Origin: an uncultured Campylobacter sp.
Lineage (GTDB): Bacteria; Campylobacterota; Campylobacteria; Campylobacterales; Campylobacteraceae
DNA length: 64,000 nucleotides
Assembly (NCBI RefSeq): GCF_905373215.1
Contig: NZ_CAJPRT010000005.1
Location: forward strand, 71,713-135,712
Direction of reading: 5' to 3'
Shown here: positions 16,132 to 25,233 of the stretch, piece by piece
Position numbering within the stretch: position 1 is the first letter of the stretch
Layout: each line of letters begins with the position of its first letter
The notes under the pieces: generated by a model
Seen by the model: the letters and a program-made list of their open reading frames with translations, nothing else
What the model was told of the DNA's origin: nothing
The model's database searches: none
Program-made: the position numbers and the translations under genes

Positions 16132-17169
16132 CTACAGCCCCAAGAAATTCTCATCGTTTTTGATCTTTTCGATGAGATCAAGCGTGGCGTAAAATTCGTC
16201 GTAGAAATATGGCATCTCGAGCTTGAAAAATTTAAAGCTTAGCCCCTCCAGCACCTTGAGCGAGTGTTTGTTTTTAAGCAAAAATATGAAAAATACCCCG
16301 TCTTTTTCCAGCGCGTTGAGGTAGTTTATTTCGCTTATATTTGCGCGCAGGATCTCGGCGTCGAGGATGACGACGTCGGCTACGTAGATGAAGTCGTTTA
16401 GGTGCCTCTTCGCGCTCTCCCAGTTGGAGTTTGGCATCACGTCGCAACCAAGCCCGCTCAAAAAATCTCGCAGCTCCTCGAAGATCGCGCGGTTTTTATG
16501 CGTGATGATGACGTTGTAGTCGTATTTTTTGGCGCTAAAGCTCTGCTGCGCGAAGCAGCTAAGCACGGCATCCATTTTAATGAACGTCCCACGCCCGTCA
16601 GCTCCAATACTCGGATGCGAACCGAGTGCACGCAAATGGGTCTGCGCCGAAGTAAGATACTCATCATCCGTACTAGCGGCGCTTTCTAGTGCACTTTTAA
16701 GCGCATAGGTGCGCGGATCCTTTAGCTCGCGATCGATACCTACTCGCACGTCGAGCTTGATAGAGCTCATATTTGCTCTAAGTTCCTTGCTACTAAATTC
16801 CACGCTTACGCGGATTGGCTCAGCGATATTTTGTAGGAAAAACTCGCACGCATCAAATACCGCGCTAGTAAGATTTAGCACCTCGCCGCCGTAGATACGC
16901 GGCAGCTGCGGCGGGAAACTAAGATAGAGCGTGCTGTCGTATTTCGTGCACTCCTCAAATAAAATTTCGCTTTGAAATTTTAAAATTTTTAAAATATCGA
17001 TCTGCGCGATATCCTCGCGCCTAGGCACGACGGGGCTGCTTTCTTTGACTTTAGGCGCAGCGGAGAAAATTTTACCGCTTACGGCGGGCTTTTTAGAAAA
17101 GAGCTTTCTTGCCGCAAACCACGCGATCGCTGCTATCAGCGCTAGCGCGCCTAAAACCACGGCTTTCAT
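16132..17169 (-). CDS. Membrane-anchored degenerate hybrid-kinase-like protein
   Basis: 345 aa. One N-terminal transmembrane helix (about 4-22) and a linker precede a region around 84-135 (FPPQLPRIYGGEVLNLTSAVFDACEFF) that recalls the dimer/N-box entry of histidine-kinase ATPase domains but has lost the key asparagine. Residues about 222-335 recall a receiver domain: an alternating hydrophobic pattern, a possible aspartate in VVILDAE (about 268) and a late FFKLEMP. No H-box is seen. If correct, it binds rather than phosphorylates. It overlaps queA by four bases, downstream in the same operon. Confidence 0.5.
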   Translation of the reverse strand: MKAVVLGALALIAAIAWFAARKLFSKKPAVSGKIFSAAPKVKESSPVVPRREDIAQIDILKILKFQSEILFEECTKYDSTLYLSFPPQLPRIYGGEVLNLTSAVFDACEFFLQNIAEPIRVSVEFSSKELRANMSSIKLDVRVGIDRELKDPRTYALKSALESAASTDDEYLTSAQTHLRALGSHPSIGADGRGTFIKMDAVLSCFAQQSFSAKKYDYNVIITHKNRAIFEELRDFLSGLGCDVMPNSNWESAKRHLNDFIYVADVVILDAEILRANISEINYLNALEKDGVFFIFLLKNKHSLKVLEGLSFKFFKLEMPYFYDEFYATLDLIEKIKNDENFLGL

Positions 17170-18185
17170 AGCACAAGCATCCCATCGCCATAGGAGTAGA
17201 AGCGGTATCTTTGCTCCACTGCGATGCGGTAGAGCTCAAGCGTGCGCTCAAGCCCGATGAAGCTCGCTACGAGCATTATCAGCGTGGATTTGGGCAGGTG
17301 AAAGTTCGTAAGCAAAAAATTCTGTCTTATCGGCGGGTTGCCCGGGTGCAAAAACAGCTCGCAGATCCCGCTACTCTGTCCGTTGCGTGCAAAATTTTCG
17401 ATCGTTCTCGTAACGGTCGTACCCACGCCTAAAATTTTTCGCTCGCTTTTTAGAATTTGCGCGGTCTGCGGCGGGATAGAGTAGAGCTCGCCGTGCATTT
17501 TATGATCGCGCAGATCCGCTACTTCCACGGGCTTGAAGGTGCCCGCGCCTACGTGTAGCGTGATAAAATAAATTTCGTGTCTTTTGCGTAGATCGTTTAG
17601 TATCGCATCGTTAAAATGAAGGCTCGCGGTGGGTGCGGCGACGGCGCCTTGCTCGCGCGCGAAGATGCTTTGATACCAGCTCTCGTCCTGCTTGGTATCG
17701 GCGCGCTTAATATATGGCGGTAGCGGCACATGGCCGATACGTTCGCAAATTTCAAAAACATCATGGGTGTTTAAAGCTTCGCCGCCGCGCTCAAACTGCA
17801 CGATGCGAAGCCCGCCTTCCATCAGCTCGCAAACGCGCGCTTCAAGGTCACTTTGAAATTTTAATTCGCTGCCTACTTTGACGCTGCCGCGAATATAGGC
17901 GCTAAATTTATTGCCCTCAAGCGGCGAGTTTAGCAGAAGCTCGATCTTGCCGCCGCTGTTTTTATGACCGAAAAGGCGCGCCTTAATCACCCGTGTGTCG
18001 TTAAAAATAATATCGCAGGGCGGCAGGACGTCCGCTAGATCGCCGAAGTGCGCGTGAGTGATCTGCTGCTTGGCGCGGTCGTAGATCAGCAGGCGCGCGC
18101 TTTGTTTGGGCATCACGGGCGCGCTTGCGATGAGCTCGCTAGGAAGCTCGTAATCGTAGCTGCCAACTAAATTTAGATCCGCCAT
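17166..18185 (-). CDS. queA: S-adenosylmethionine:tRNA ribosyltransferase-isomerase
   Basis: Transfers the ribosyl part of SAM onto preQ1-modified tRNA to make epoxyqueuosine. 339 aa, the usual length. The sequence has YDYELPSELIASAPV at the start, the IIFNDTRVIKARLFG block, ASLHFND in the middle, LHVGAGTFKPV, and LLTNFHLPKSTLIMLVASF near the end, all family hallmarks. It is one base from tatC, in the conserved queA-tatC-tatB order. Confidence 0.94.
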   Translation of the reverse strand: MADLNLVGSYDYELPSELIASAPVMPKQSARLLIYDRAKQQITHAHFGDLADVLPPCDIIFNDTRVIKARLFGHKNSGGKIELLLNSPLEGNKFSAYIRGSVKVGSELKFQSDLEARVCELMEGGLRIVQFERGGEALNTHDVFEICERIGHVPLPPYIKRADTKQDESWYQSIFAREQGAVAAPTASLHFNDAILNDLRKRHEIYFITLHVGAGTFKPVEVADLRDHKMHGELYSIPPQTAQILKSERKILGVGTTVTRTIENFARNGQSSGICELFLHPGNPPIRQNFLLTNFHLPKSTLIMLVASFIGLERTLELYRIAVEQRYRFYSYGDGMLVL

Positions 18186-18186
18186 C

Positions 18187-18942
18187 TCACGCCTGCGCTA
18201 CGTCCGTGGAATTTTCGCCTTTGTCATCCTCTGGCTTATACGGATTTATCATTTTGGCGATGAAGATCGAAAGCAGATAAAGCGCAATTAACGGAGTTGC
18301 GAGCATAAACTGACTAAGCACGTCCGGCGGCGTCATGACCGCTGCAAAGATAAAAATAATGACGATTGCGTAGCGAAAAAAATCGCTCAGGCTTTTGTTC
18401 GTCACAAGCCCGATCTTAGCGAGGAAAAATGTCACCACCGGAAGCTCAAAGCTGATGCCGAATGCGACGACAAGCTTAGCGAAAAAGCCTACATATTCGC
18501 CGATTGTAGGCATCGCAGTAAATTGCTTGGCGCCAAAATTTACCAAGAAATTAAATGCGACTGGAATTACGAAAAAATAGCAAAACGCTGCGCCCAAAAA
18601 GAACATAACGCTCGCGCCGCTAACGAAAGGGATGACATATTTTTTCTCGTTGTCGTAAAGCCCGGGCGCTACGAAAAGCCACGCCTGCCAGAAAATTATC
18701 GGCATCGCTAGAAGTAACGAGGTGAAAAACGATACCTTCATCGCGGTAAAAAAGGTCTCGCCAAGCTGGGTAAAGATGATCTCGCTGCCCTTAGGAAGCA
18801 CGCGCACCAGCGGGCGGGTCATAAAACCTAAAATATCCTCCCAAAAGCCGAAGCACCCGATAAAAAGGACGATGACGGACAGCACGGAGATAACCAGGCG
18901 CTTGCGAAGCTCGGCTAGATGGGGTTTTAGCTCTTCAAACAT
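18187..18942 (-). CDS. tatC: Twin-arginine translocase subunit TatC
   Basis: Receptor core of the Tat pathway for folded proteins. 251 aa with six predicted transmembrane helices. The start MFEELKPHLAELRKRL is typical, as are the periplasmic LYDNEKKYVIPF region and the LVTNKSLSDFFRYAIVIIFIFAAVMTPPDVLSQF motif with its conserved TPPD. The gene follows tatB by 15 bases and precedes queA. Confidence 0.95.
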   Translation of the reverse strand: MFEELKPHLAELRKRLVISVLSVIVLFIGCFGFWEDILGFMTRPLVRVLPKGSEIIFTQLGETFFTAMKVSFFTSLLLAMPIIFWQAWLFVAPGLYDNEKKYVIPFVSGASVMFFLGAAFCYFFVIPVAFNFLVNFGAKQFTAMPTIGEYVGFFAKLVVAFGISFELPVVTFFLAKIGLVTNKSLSDFFRYAIVIIFIFAAVMTPPDVLSQFMLATPLIALYLLSIFIAKMINPYKPEDDKGENSTDVAQA

Positions 18943-18957
18943 TAAATTTCTCTCTCA

Positions 18958-19674
18958 TTATGATTTTTGCGTATCGCTATTTTGCGCGGAATTTTGCATA
19001 GAATTTTGCGCATCGCCGTTTAAATTTGCATTTTGCGCGGCGTTTTTCGCTTCGCCGTTCGCATTCGTATTTTGCGCGGAATTTCCCGCGCCGCCGCCCG
19101 TGCTCGGCATGGAATTTTTACTTTCATTTTCGACGTTAGAATTTTTGCTTTTGTCTCCGGCTCCGGAATTTATTGCGCTGTCGGCGGAGCCTTGCATAGA
19201 GTTTGCGGCGCCAGCGGAGCTTTGCGCGGAATTTTCGCCGCTCGAATTTGCTTTTAAATTTGCCGTCTCATTTTGTTTTTGTGCCGAGACTTTCGCGGAG
19301 TTTAGCACGTCTTTGGCGGCGTCCGAGCTAAGCGTTTCTTTAAGCGAACTTTCCGCGTCTTTTAGCCCCGCATTTAGCGTCTCTTTGACCGAGTCGATAC
19401 CGCCTTTGATCTCGTCGAGCTCCTCAAACGTGAGCTTTTTGCGCACGCCCTCGCTTGCTTGCGTGATACTCTCTTTATATTTTTTGGCGTCCTCTTTGAG
19501 CTCGGCGATGCGAAGCTCCTGATCGAAGCTCGATTTTGCGTCGTTGATGGTTTTTTTGATGACTTTGAAGTATTTTGCGAGCTCGACCAGCACTTTCGGG
19601 AGCTTTTCGGGCCCAAGCACGATTATCGCGATGATTAAAATGACCGTAATTTCAGGCATACTGATACCAAACAT
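18958..19674 (-). CDS. tatB: Sec-independent translocase protein TatB with an expanded tail
   Basis: MFGISMPEITVILIIAIIVLGPEKLP gives the single helix, the GPEKLP hinge and the following amphipathic helix of TatB. It works with TatC as the twin-arginine signal-peptide receptor. At 238 aa it is longer than most TatB proteins (about 130-170). From about residue 120 the tail is low-complexity, rich in N, A, S, Q and G, and ends with a 13-residue tandem repeat. The core is certainly Tat; the tail is probably disordered. No tatA is in the window. Confidence 0.88.
   Translation of the reverse strand: MFGISMPEITVILIIAIIVLGPEKLPKVLVELAKYFKVIKKTINDAKSSFDQELRIAELKEDAKKYKESITQASEGVRKKLTFEELDEIKGGIDSVKETLNAGLKDAESSLKETLSSDAAKDVLNSAKVSAQKQNETANLKANSSGENSAQSSAGAANSMQGSADSAINSGAGDKSKNSNVENESKNSMPSTGGGAGNSAQNTNANGEAKNAAQNANLNGDAQNSMQNSAQNSDTQKS
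19000..19077 (-). repeat. 39-bp tandem doublet in the tatB tail
   Basis: 19000-19038 and 19039-19077 are head-to-tail copies. They encode AQNTNANGEAKNA and AQNANLNGDAQNS on the minus strand, with the same residue at 8 of 13 positions. It keeps the reading frame. Confidence 0.65.
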
Positions 19675-19731
19675 AAAATTTCCTAACGTAAAAAGTGGCG
19701 TATTGTAACTAAAATTTCATTAATCTTAAAT

Positions 19732-20805
19732 TTAGCGCCCGCGGCGGCTTTCTTGCGTGATAAAAAGCGCGATCTCGTCGGCGAGCAAAAAGTTAGGATT
19801 ATAAAATTTATCTTCGCCGAATTTCAGCTTTTTTGCCCGCACGAGCAGCTGCGCGTTACTTAGCTCCGCGACGTTTAAAATTTGCGCCTCAAATCCCAAA
19901 ACGCAGCGCAGCCCGAGAAATATGCGCTCAAGCTTTTTATCCTGCGCGCTTAAGACTTCGCGCTGTTTTTGCAGCGGATCTGCAATGTAATCTCGCAAAT
20001 TTTTAGGCGAGCTAAGGCGCACCTGAGCGCTAGTTCCGACCGCAAATGCCCCAAATCCCACGTAATCCTCGCCGCGCCAGTAGGCGAGATTGTGCTTACA
20101 GCGCAGTCCGCGCGCGGCAAAATTTGAAATTTCATACTGGCTAAAGCCGCTATCCGCCGCCAGAGCAAAGAGAAATTTAGCTAGAGCCGCGCTTTCCCTT
20201 TTGAAGCTTTCGCGCCCGAAAAAGGGCGTATTTTCCTCAAGGCTTAGCGCATAGGCGCTTAGATGCGGCACTTCGCAGCGCGCAAGCTCATCCATTTCAA
20301 ATTTTAAATTCCTCTTATCGTCAAATTTGCTCGCGTAGATTAGATCCAAATTTATATTATCAAAGCCCGCCGCTTTGGCATTTTGCACCGCGAGAAAAAT
20401 CTGCGCCGCACTGTGTGCGCGACCGAGGAATTTTAACTTAGCGTCGTTAAAGCTTTGCGCGCCGAAGCTGATGCGATTTACGCCGAGCCCCTGCATCGCT
20501 CTAAGCCAGGCGGGGCTAGCGGAGTTTGGATTAGCTTCCGAGCTGATTTCAGCTTTAGCGGCAAAATGCGGCGCGAGCAGCGCAAAAATTTCGTCGTAAA
20601 GCCCCGCATCCACGGCACTTGGCGTACCTCCGCCGATAAAAAGCGTCGAAATTTGCGCGTGCGGATTTTTCGCCAAAAAATCGCGCACCTCAAGCTCTAG
20701 CGCGCGAAAGTAGCTTTTTACGAGGCTAAACTTATCGCTGAAGGAGCCAAAGGCGCAATACGGGCATTTGGAGGTGCAAAACGGCACATGGATGTAGATG
20801 TGCAA
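19732..20805 (-). CDS. hemW: HemW/HemN-like radical SAM protein
   Basis: 357 aa. The radical SAM cluster motif is C10-x3-C14-x2-C17 (HVPFCTSKCPYCAFGS). LFIGGGTPSA follows, then the EANPNSASPAW and GVNRISFGAQSF blocks of the HemW/HemN group. The C-terminal half has the HLSAYALSLEENTPF and RGEDYVGFGAFAVG segments. Family members either oxidise coproporphyrinogen III anaerobically (HemN) or deliver haem (HemW); the short N-terminus and length favour HemW. It lies in the same place as Cj0580c, after tatB. Confidence 0.85.
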   Translation of the reverse strand: MHIYIHVPFCTSKCPYCAFGSFSDKFSLVKSYFRALELEVRDFLAKNPHAQISTLFIGGGTPSAVDAGLYDEIFALLAPHFAAKAEISSEANPNSASPAWLRAMQGLGVNRISFGAQSFNDAKLKFLGRAHSAAQIFLAVQNAKAAGFDNINLDLIYASKFDDKRNLKFEMDELARCEVPHLSAYALSLEENTPFFGRESFKRESAALAKFLFALAADSGFSQYEISNFAARGLRCKHNLAYWRGEDYVGFGAFAVGTSAQVRLSSPKNLRDYIADPLQKQREVLSAQDKKLERIFLGLRCVLGFEAQILNVAELSNAQLLVRAKKLKFGEDKFYNPNFLLADEIALFITQESRRGR

Positions 20806-20907
20806 GGTCGGTCCTATGGGCTAAATTTACGTCGCAAAATTTAGCGAATTAATTTGAAAATTTATATAAATTTTAAGCCTCTTAACGCAAATTTTAATAT
20901 TTTTAGG

Positions 20908-20913
20908 TAGAAT
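20908..20913 (+). promoter_or_regulatory. Putative -10 box for the nudH-lysC-hobA-holB-folP operon
   Basis: TAGAAT 29 bases before the nudH ATG, in a very A+T-rich leader that separates the divergent hemW-like gene. One base from the consensus. Confidence 0.35.
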
Positions 20914-20941
20914 TTTGAGAAATTTTTTGTGAGAAAACGAG

Positions 20942-21412
20942 ATGGAAAAAGAGAAAAATTACAGACCGAATGTCGCTGCAATCGTACTTTCGCCCTCGTA
21001 TCCGTTTAATTGCGAAATTTTAATCGCGCAACGAAGCGACATCAAAGGCGCTTGGCAGTTTCCTCAAGGCGGTATCGACGATGGTGAGACGCCTAAGATG
21101 GCGATTCGCAGAGAGCTAGGTGAGGAGATCGGAACAAGCAAAGTCGATATCATCGCTGAGTGCCCGAAGTGGCTTAGCTACGACTTTCCCGATGGAGTAG
21201 CTCAAAAGATGCGCCCATACGACGGGCAAATTCAAAGGTATTTTTTGGTACGATTGCGAAGCTTAGCCGATATAAACATCAATACTAAACTTCCTGAGTT
21301 CGACGCATTTAAATTCGTAGGCGCGAATGAGGTTTTAAGGCACGTAAATCACTTCAAAAAGCCGATTTACGCGACGGTTTTAAAATATTTTAAGGAGGAG
21401 GGTTACATTTAA
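20942..21412 (+). CDS. nudH: RNA pyrophosphohydrolase (Nudix)
   Basis: Removes pyrophosphate from nucleotide polyphosphates and RNA 5' ends (RppH/NudH family). The Nudix box G-x5-E-x7-REL-x-EE-x-G is complete at residues 43-64. Start RPNVAAIVLSPSYPF and PQGGIDDGE match the family. 156 aa is the expected length. The stop overlaps the lysC ATG by one base, beginning a five-gene coupled operon. Confidence 0.92.
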   Translation: MEKEKNYRPNVAAIVLSPSYPFNCEILIAQRSDIKGAWQFPQGGIDDGETPKMAIRRELGEEIGTSKVDIIAECPKWLSYDFPDGVAQKMRPYDGQIQRYFLVRLRSLADININTKLPEFDAFKFVGANEVLRHVNHFKKPIYATVLKYFKEEGYI

Positions 21413-22617
21413 TGCTGATCGTTCAAAAATACGGCGGTACGAGCGTCGGTACGCTAGAGCGGATCGAGGCGGTCGCGCAGCGCGTGATAAAGACTAAAAA
21501 CGAAGGACACGATGTCGCGGTAATCGTTTCTGCGATGAGTGGCGTTACCAATCAGCTCATCGAGCAGGCGGAATTTTTTACTAAAACTCCCGTAGGCAGA
21601 GAGATGGATGTGCTGTTAAGCTCGGGCGAGCGCGTTACGAGTGCACTTTTGGCTATCGCGCTAAATGCCAAGGGCTATGCTGCGATCGCATTTAGCGGGC
21701 GTGGTGCGGGCATCGTGACGGATAATTTTCACACCAAAGCTCGCATCGTCTCGATCGATCCAAAAAGTATGCAAGAGGCGCTAAAGCAGGGCAAAATCGT
21801 CGTCGTCGCAGGCTTTCAGGGCATCAGCACCGCAGGCGAAGTAACTACGCTCGGGCGAGGCGGAAGCGATCTTAGTGCAGTCGCCGTCGCAGGGGCGCTG
21901 AATGCCGATCTGTGTGAAATTTACACCGACGTAGACGGCGTATATACGACCGATCCGCGCATCGAGCCGAAAGCCAAGAAGCTTGATCGCATCAGCTACG
22001 ACGAGATGCTTGAGCTTGCGAGCTTGGGGGCGAAGGTTTTGCAAAATCGAAGCGTCGAGCTTGCGAAGAAATTAAATGTAAATTTGGTGACGCGAAGCAG
22101 TTTTAACGATCATGAAGGAACACTCATAACAGGAGAAGAAAAGATGGAAGATGCGGTAATTAGCGGCATTGCACTGGATAAAAATCAAGCAAGAATCACG
22201 ATTAGAAACGTAGAGGATCGCCCCGGCGTCGCGGCTGAAATTTTCTCCGCGCTTGCAAGCAAGGAGATCAACGTCGATATGATCGTGCAAAATATCGGAC
22301 GAAACGGCGAGACGAATTTAGGCTTTACTGTGCCGCAAAACGAGCTGCAGACTGCTTATGCGGTAATGAAAGAGGTAAATCCAAATCCGAATTCCATCAT
22401 CGAATCGGATGCCGATATCGTAAAGGTTTCTTTGGTAGGCGTAGGTATGAAAAGCCATAGCGGTATAGCCAGCAAGGCGTTTAAGACGCTTGCGGACGAA
22501 GGGATAAATATCCAGATGATCTCCACGAGCGAGATTAAAATTTCGATGATCGTAGAGGCCAAATACGGCGAGCTCGCCGTGCGCGCGCTGCATAAAGCCT
22601 ACGATTTGGATAAATAA
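21412..22617 (+). CDS. lysC: Aspartate kinase
   Basis: Phosphorylates aspartate for lysine, threonine, methionine and diaminopimelate. The opening MLIVQKYGGTSVG, the GRGGSDLSAVAVA block and TDVDGVYTTDPRI are present. Two ACT domains occupy about residues 260-400, so allosteric control by end-product amino acids is expected. 401 aa is usual. Its stop overlaps the hobA start. Confidence 0.95.
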   Translation: MLIVQKYGGTSVGTLERIEAVAQRVIKTKNEGHDVAVIVSAMSGVTNQLIEQAEFFTKTPVGREMDVLLSSGERVTSALLAIALNAKGYAAIAFSGRGAGIVTDNFHTKARIVSIDPKSMQEALKQGKIVVVAGFQGISTAGEVTTLGRGGSDLSAVAVAGALNADLCEIYTDVDGVYTTDPRIEPKAKKLDRISYDEMLELASLGAKVLQNRSVELAKKLNVNLVTRSSFNDHEGTLITGEEKMEDAVISGIALDKNQARITIRNVEDRPGVAAEIFSALASKEINVDMIVQNIGRNGETNLGFTVPQNELQTAYAVMKEVNPNPNSIIESDADIVKVSLVGVGMKSHSGIASKAFKTLADEGINIQMISTSEIKISMIVEAKYGELAVRALHKAYDLDK

Positions 22618-23150
22618 TGCAGGATCTGCACACTTGGAGCGTCACGGCGATGCGCTCCGAGCCCGGACTTGAGTGGCTCGAGGATCGCAAGGAGGACTGG
22701 ACGCCGCTTTTAGCATCAAAGCTAAAATTCCTCCACGACGGCTTTGCTTTCATCGTCATCTGCGACGATGAACGAAGCTGGTTTAGCGAATATATCATCA
22801 AAAAGATCAACTCCTCTACCAACTCCCGCCCGCTGCTACCATTTTTTTCGCTGCGTTCGCTCTACCGCGGCGGCGTAAATAGCCTGGAGGACGCGCTGCT
22901 GCTAAACGATATGCTAAGCCTCGCGTTCGCCAACGGCTTTATATATTTTTACATCGGTAACGGCAACCATCCGCTAGCCAAAATCGCCAAAAGCCACGAG
23001 GACAGCTATCTGTGGCTCATCGACGAGAGGCTGCAAAACAGCTTTTACATGAGCGAGAGTGATCCTAGCCTGGATCTCAAACTGATCCAGCTTTTTAAAA
23101 TTTTAGACAAAAGCATAGACGCCGTGCTTTTTGACGAAGTGGTGCTTTGA
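22617..23150 (+). CDS. hobA: HobA, DnaA-associated replication initiation factor
   Basis: 177 aa, starting MQDLHTWSVTAMRSEPGLEWLE. HobA binds DnaA domain I and helps assemble the initiation complex; it replaces DiaA in epsilonproteobacteria. The SIS-like alternating pattern (FIVICDDERSWF) and a tail of similar spacing agree. The place between lysC and holB is the same as in C. jejuni and H. pylori (HP1230). Overlaps both neighbours by one to four bases. Confidence 0.85.
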   Translation: MQDLHTWSVTAMRSEPGLEWLEDRKEDWTPLLASKLKFLHDGFAFIVICDDERSWFSEYIIKKINSSTNSRPLLPFFSLRSLYRGGVNSLEDALLLNDMLSLAFANGFIYFYIGNGNHPLAKIAKSHEDSYLWLIDERLQNSFYMSESDPSLDLKLIQLFKILDKSIDAVLFDEVVL

Positions 23151-23767
23151 AAATCATAAATCAGATCGTTTTGACGAGCGATTATGAGGGCTTTAAAGAT
23201 AAAATTTTAGCCGAAATTCCGCGCAAAAATTTAAGGTTTTTCGAAAGCGTTGAGCTTAAGATTGACGAGGCACGAAAGATCATTGACGAAGCCTACGTCG
23301 CCGAGCGCGAGGATAAGATCATCGTCATCGCCGCTACGAAATTCGGCGAGGAGGCGCAAAACGCTCTGCTTAAAATTTTAGAGGAGCCGCCCAAAAATAC
23401 GGTGTTTTTCCTGATCACTCCCTTCATCAACGCCCTGTTGCCTACCATCCGCTCGCGCCTGATAGTGCAAAACCTCTGCGTGCGAAAGCCTAGATACCGC
23501 ACCGGGCTAAGCTTAGCCAGACTCAGCTTAAAGGAAGCAGTGGAATTTATCGACACGCAGATCGCGCTGGAGCGCAAGGGCGAGCTGGACAAAACGGCGC
23601 TAAAAGCGCTCATCGGCGAGATCGCGCTAGAGTGCTTTGAAGCAGGCGTTAGGCTAAGCGGCGATGAGCTGCAGCGAATAGATCGCTTAAGCTACCTCGC
23701 CGAGCATAACGCCAAAGCCCACGCCGTGCTTACTCCGCTGCTGTTGATGATCGAGGAGAAAAGATGA
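23147..23767 (+). CDS. holB: DNA polymerase III subunit delta' (short form)
   Basis: 206 aa, shorter than canonical delta' (about 330) but usual for epsilonproteobacteria. The segment ATKFGEEAQNALLKILEEPPKNTVFFLIT followed by LPTIRSRL is the clamp-loader sensor 1/arginine-finger region. There is no Walker A. It should be part of the clamp loader with the holA product. Overlaps hobA and folP by four bases each. Confidence 0.85.
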   Translation: MKIINQIVLTSDYEGFKDKILAEIPRKNLRFFESVELKIDEARKIIDEAYVAEREDKIIVIAATKFGEEAQNALLKILEEPPKNTVFFLITPFINALLPTIRSRLIVQNLCVRKPRYRTGLSLARLSLKEAVEFIDTQIALERKGELDKTALKALIGEIALECFEAGVRLSGDELQRIDRLSYLAEHNAKAHAVLTPLLLMIEEKR

Positions 23768-24900
23768 AAATTTATAAAATTTCAAACGAGGCCGATTTCG
23801 CGCTGATTTGCGAGCGCATCGGCGTGCGAAATGCGGGACGGGCGATAATGCAGAAAAAATCGCGCCTAAACTTTTTCTATCTAAAAGATCTGCGAGCGCC
23901 CGCGGCAAATATTTTAAAGCAGGATGCCCTTAGTATCGGCGCCGAGCTTGCGTGCAACGAAGGAGTAATCCTAGGGCGCGACGATACGGATGCGGTTTTG
24001 ATCGCAAACGATCGCCAAATCGAAGTTTTGGCGCAGAAGGAAGCTCTGCAGGATTTTGGGCTAAAAGAGCTCGCGAAATTTCTAAGCGAGAAATTTGCTA
24101 AGCCGCAAAGCTGCGAAATAATGGGCGTAGTAAACATCAACTCTGATAGCTTCAACCCCGCAAGTCGCGCGGCAAGCTTAAAAGAGGCGACCAATAAGAT
24201 CGAAAAGATGATCGAGCAGGGCGCCGCTATCATCGATATCGGCGGCGTGAGCTCACGCCCGGGCAGCCAGTACTGCGGTAGGGATGAGGAGTTTGCGCGC
24301 ATAAAGGACGTGCTGAGCGAAATTTACCGCCTGCGTCTGCACGAAAGGGCTAAATTTAGCCTCGATAGCTTTGATGAGTATTGTTTGGAATTTGCGCTAG
24401 ATCGGGGCTTTAGCATCATTAACGACATTAGTGCAAACCTCGCTCTTGCTCCGCTTGCGCTTCGCTACGACGCCGCTTACGTGCTGATGCACATGCAAGG
24501 AAAGCCGCAAAATATGCAGCTTGCGCCTAAATACGACGATCTGATGGGCGAGATCGATGAGTTTTTTGCGCAGAATTTGCAGCAGCTGCAAAGCACGGGG
24601 CTTAAAAAGATCATCCTTGACGTGGGCATCGGCTTTGGCAAGACCGCCGAGCAAAATTTGGTACTGATTAAAAATTTGCAGCATTTCTTGCACTTCGGCT
24701 GCCCGCTGCTCGTGGGCGCTAGTAGAAAGAGCGTTATTGATTTTTACAGCCCCTCTGCGGTCGAGGATAGGCTCGCAGGCTCGCTGTATCTGCACCAGGT
24801 CGCCGCTTTAAACGGCGCCGCAATCATCCGCACGCACGACGTTTTTCCGCACGCGCAGATGCTAAATCTAATGCGCGCGATGGATCGGATTCTGCTATAG
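23764..24900 (+). CDS. folP: Dihydropteroate synthase
   Basis: Joins p-aminobenzoate to the pterin pyrophosphate in folate synthesis. The catalytic barrel begins at about residue 119 with IMGVVNINSDSF; IDIGGVSSRPGS, NDISA, YVLMHMQGKPQNM and ILDVGIGFGK follow. The first 115 residues are an N-terminal extension, as in Helicobacter and Campylobacter FolP. 378 aa. Last gene of the operon. Confidence 0.93.
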   Translation: MKIYKISNEADFALICERIGVRNAGRAIMQKKSRLNFFYLKDLRAPAANILKQDALSIGAELACNEGVILGRDDTDAVLIANDRQIEVLAQKEALQDFGLKELAKFLSEKFAKPQSCEIMGVVNINSDSFNPASRAASLKEATNKIEKMIEQGAAIIDIGGVSSRPGSQYCGRDEEFARIKDVLSEIYRLRLHERAKFSLDSFDEYCLEFALDRGFSIINDISANLALAPLALRYDAAYVLMHMQGKPQNMQLAPKYDDLMGEIDEFFAQNLQQLQSTGLKKIILDVGIGFGKTAEQNLVLIKNLQHFLHFGCPLLVGASRKSVIDFYSPSAVEDRLAGSLYLHQVAALNGAAIIRTHDVFPHAQMLNLMRAMDRILL

Positions 24901-25233
24901 TAAAATTTCAAAAAACTTATCGGAATTCTGCGAAATTCTGTGGAATTTTCTTGAAATTTCATGGCTTGGCAAGATTTTGATAAAACCCGCTTTTTATAGA
25001 ATTTTAAAATTTGTCCGAGTCAAATCTTTATAATTTTTAGAAATTTTGCAAAAGAGCTTTTACAAAATTTCATCCGCGTTTTATTCTGCGCCTAAGCTTT
25101 TGCGTGCTTGCTTACCTAAACTTTATAAAAATTTATAAAATTTCGCTCGATTTATGAGGCGCGTCAAAACAGCGAAGTAAAGAGAGATAAATTCTAGCGA
25201 CGATTGCACGGATTATTTGCTGCGCGAGCCGAG
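24901..25233. other. Intergenic region between convergent genes
   Basis: 333 A+T-rich bases between folP and the 25234-25995 gene. Several runs such as GAATTTTAAAATTTG occur, with no open gene or stem with a T-run clear enough to call. A pair of near-identical AATTCTG words occurs at the start. Confidence 0.5.

Noticed and set aside
18722..19522. 266-aa plus-strand ORF opposite tatC/tatB
   Set aside because: Serine- and phenylalanine-rich antisense of the tatB tail; the minus-strand tatB and tatC are clearly real.
22072..22593. Minus-strand ORFs opposite lysC
   Set aside because: Antisense shadows of a well-conserved gene.
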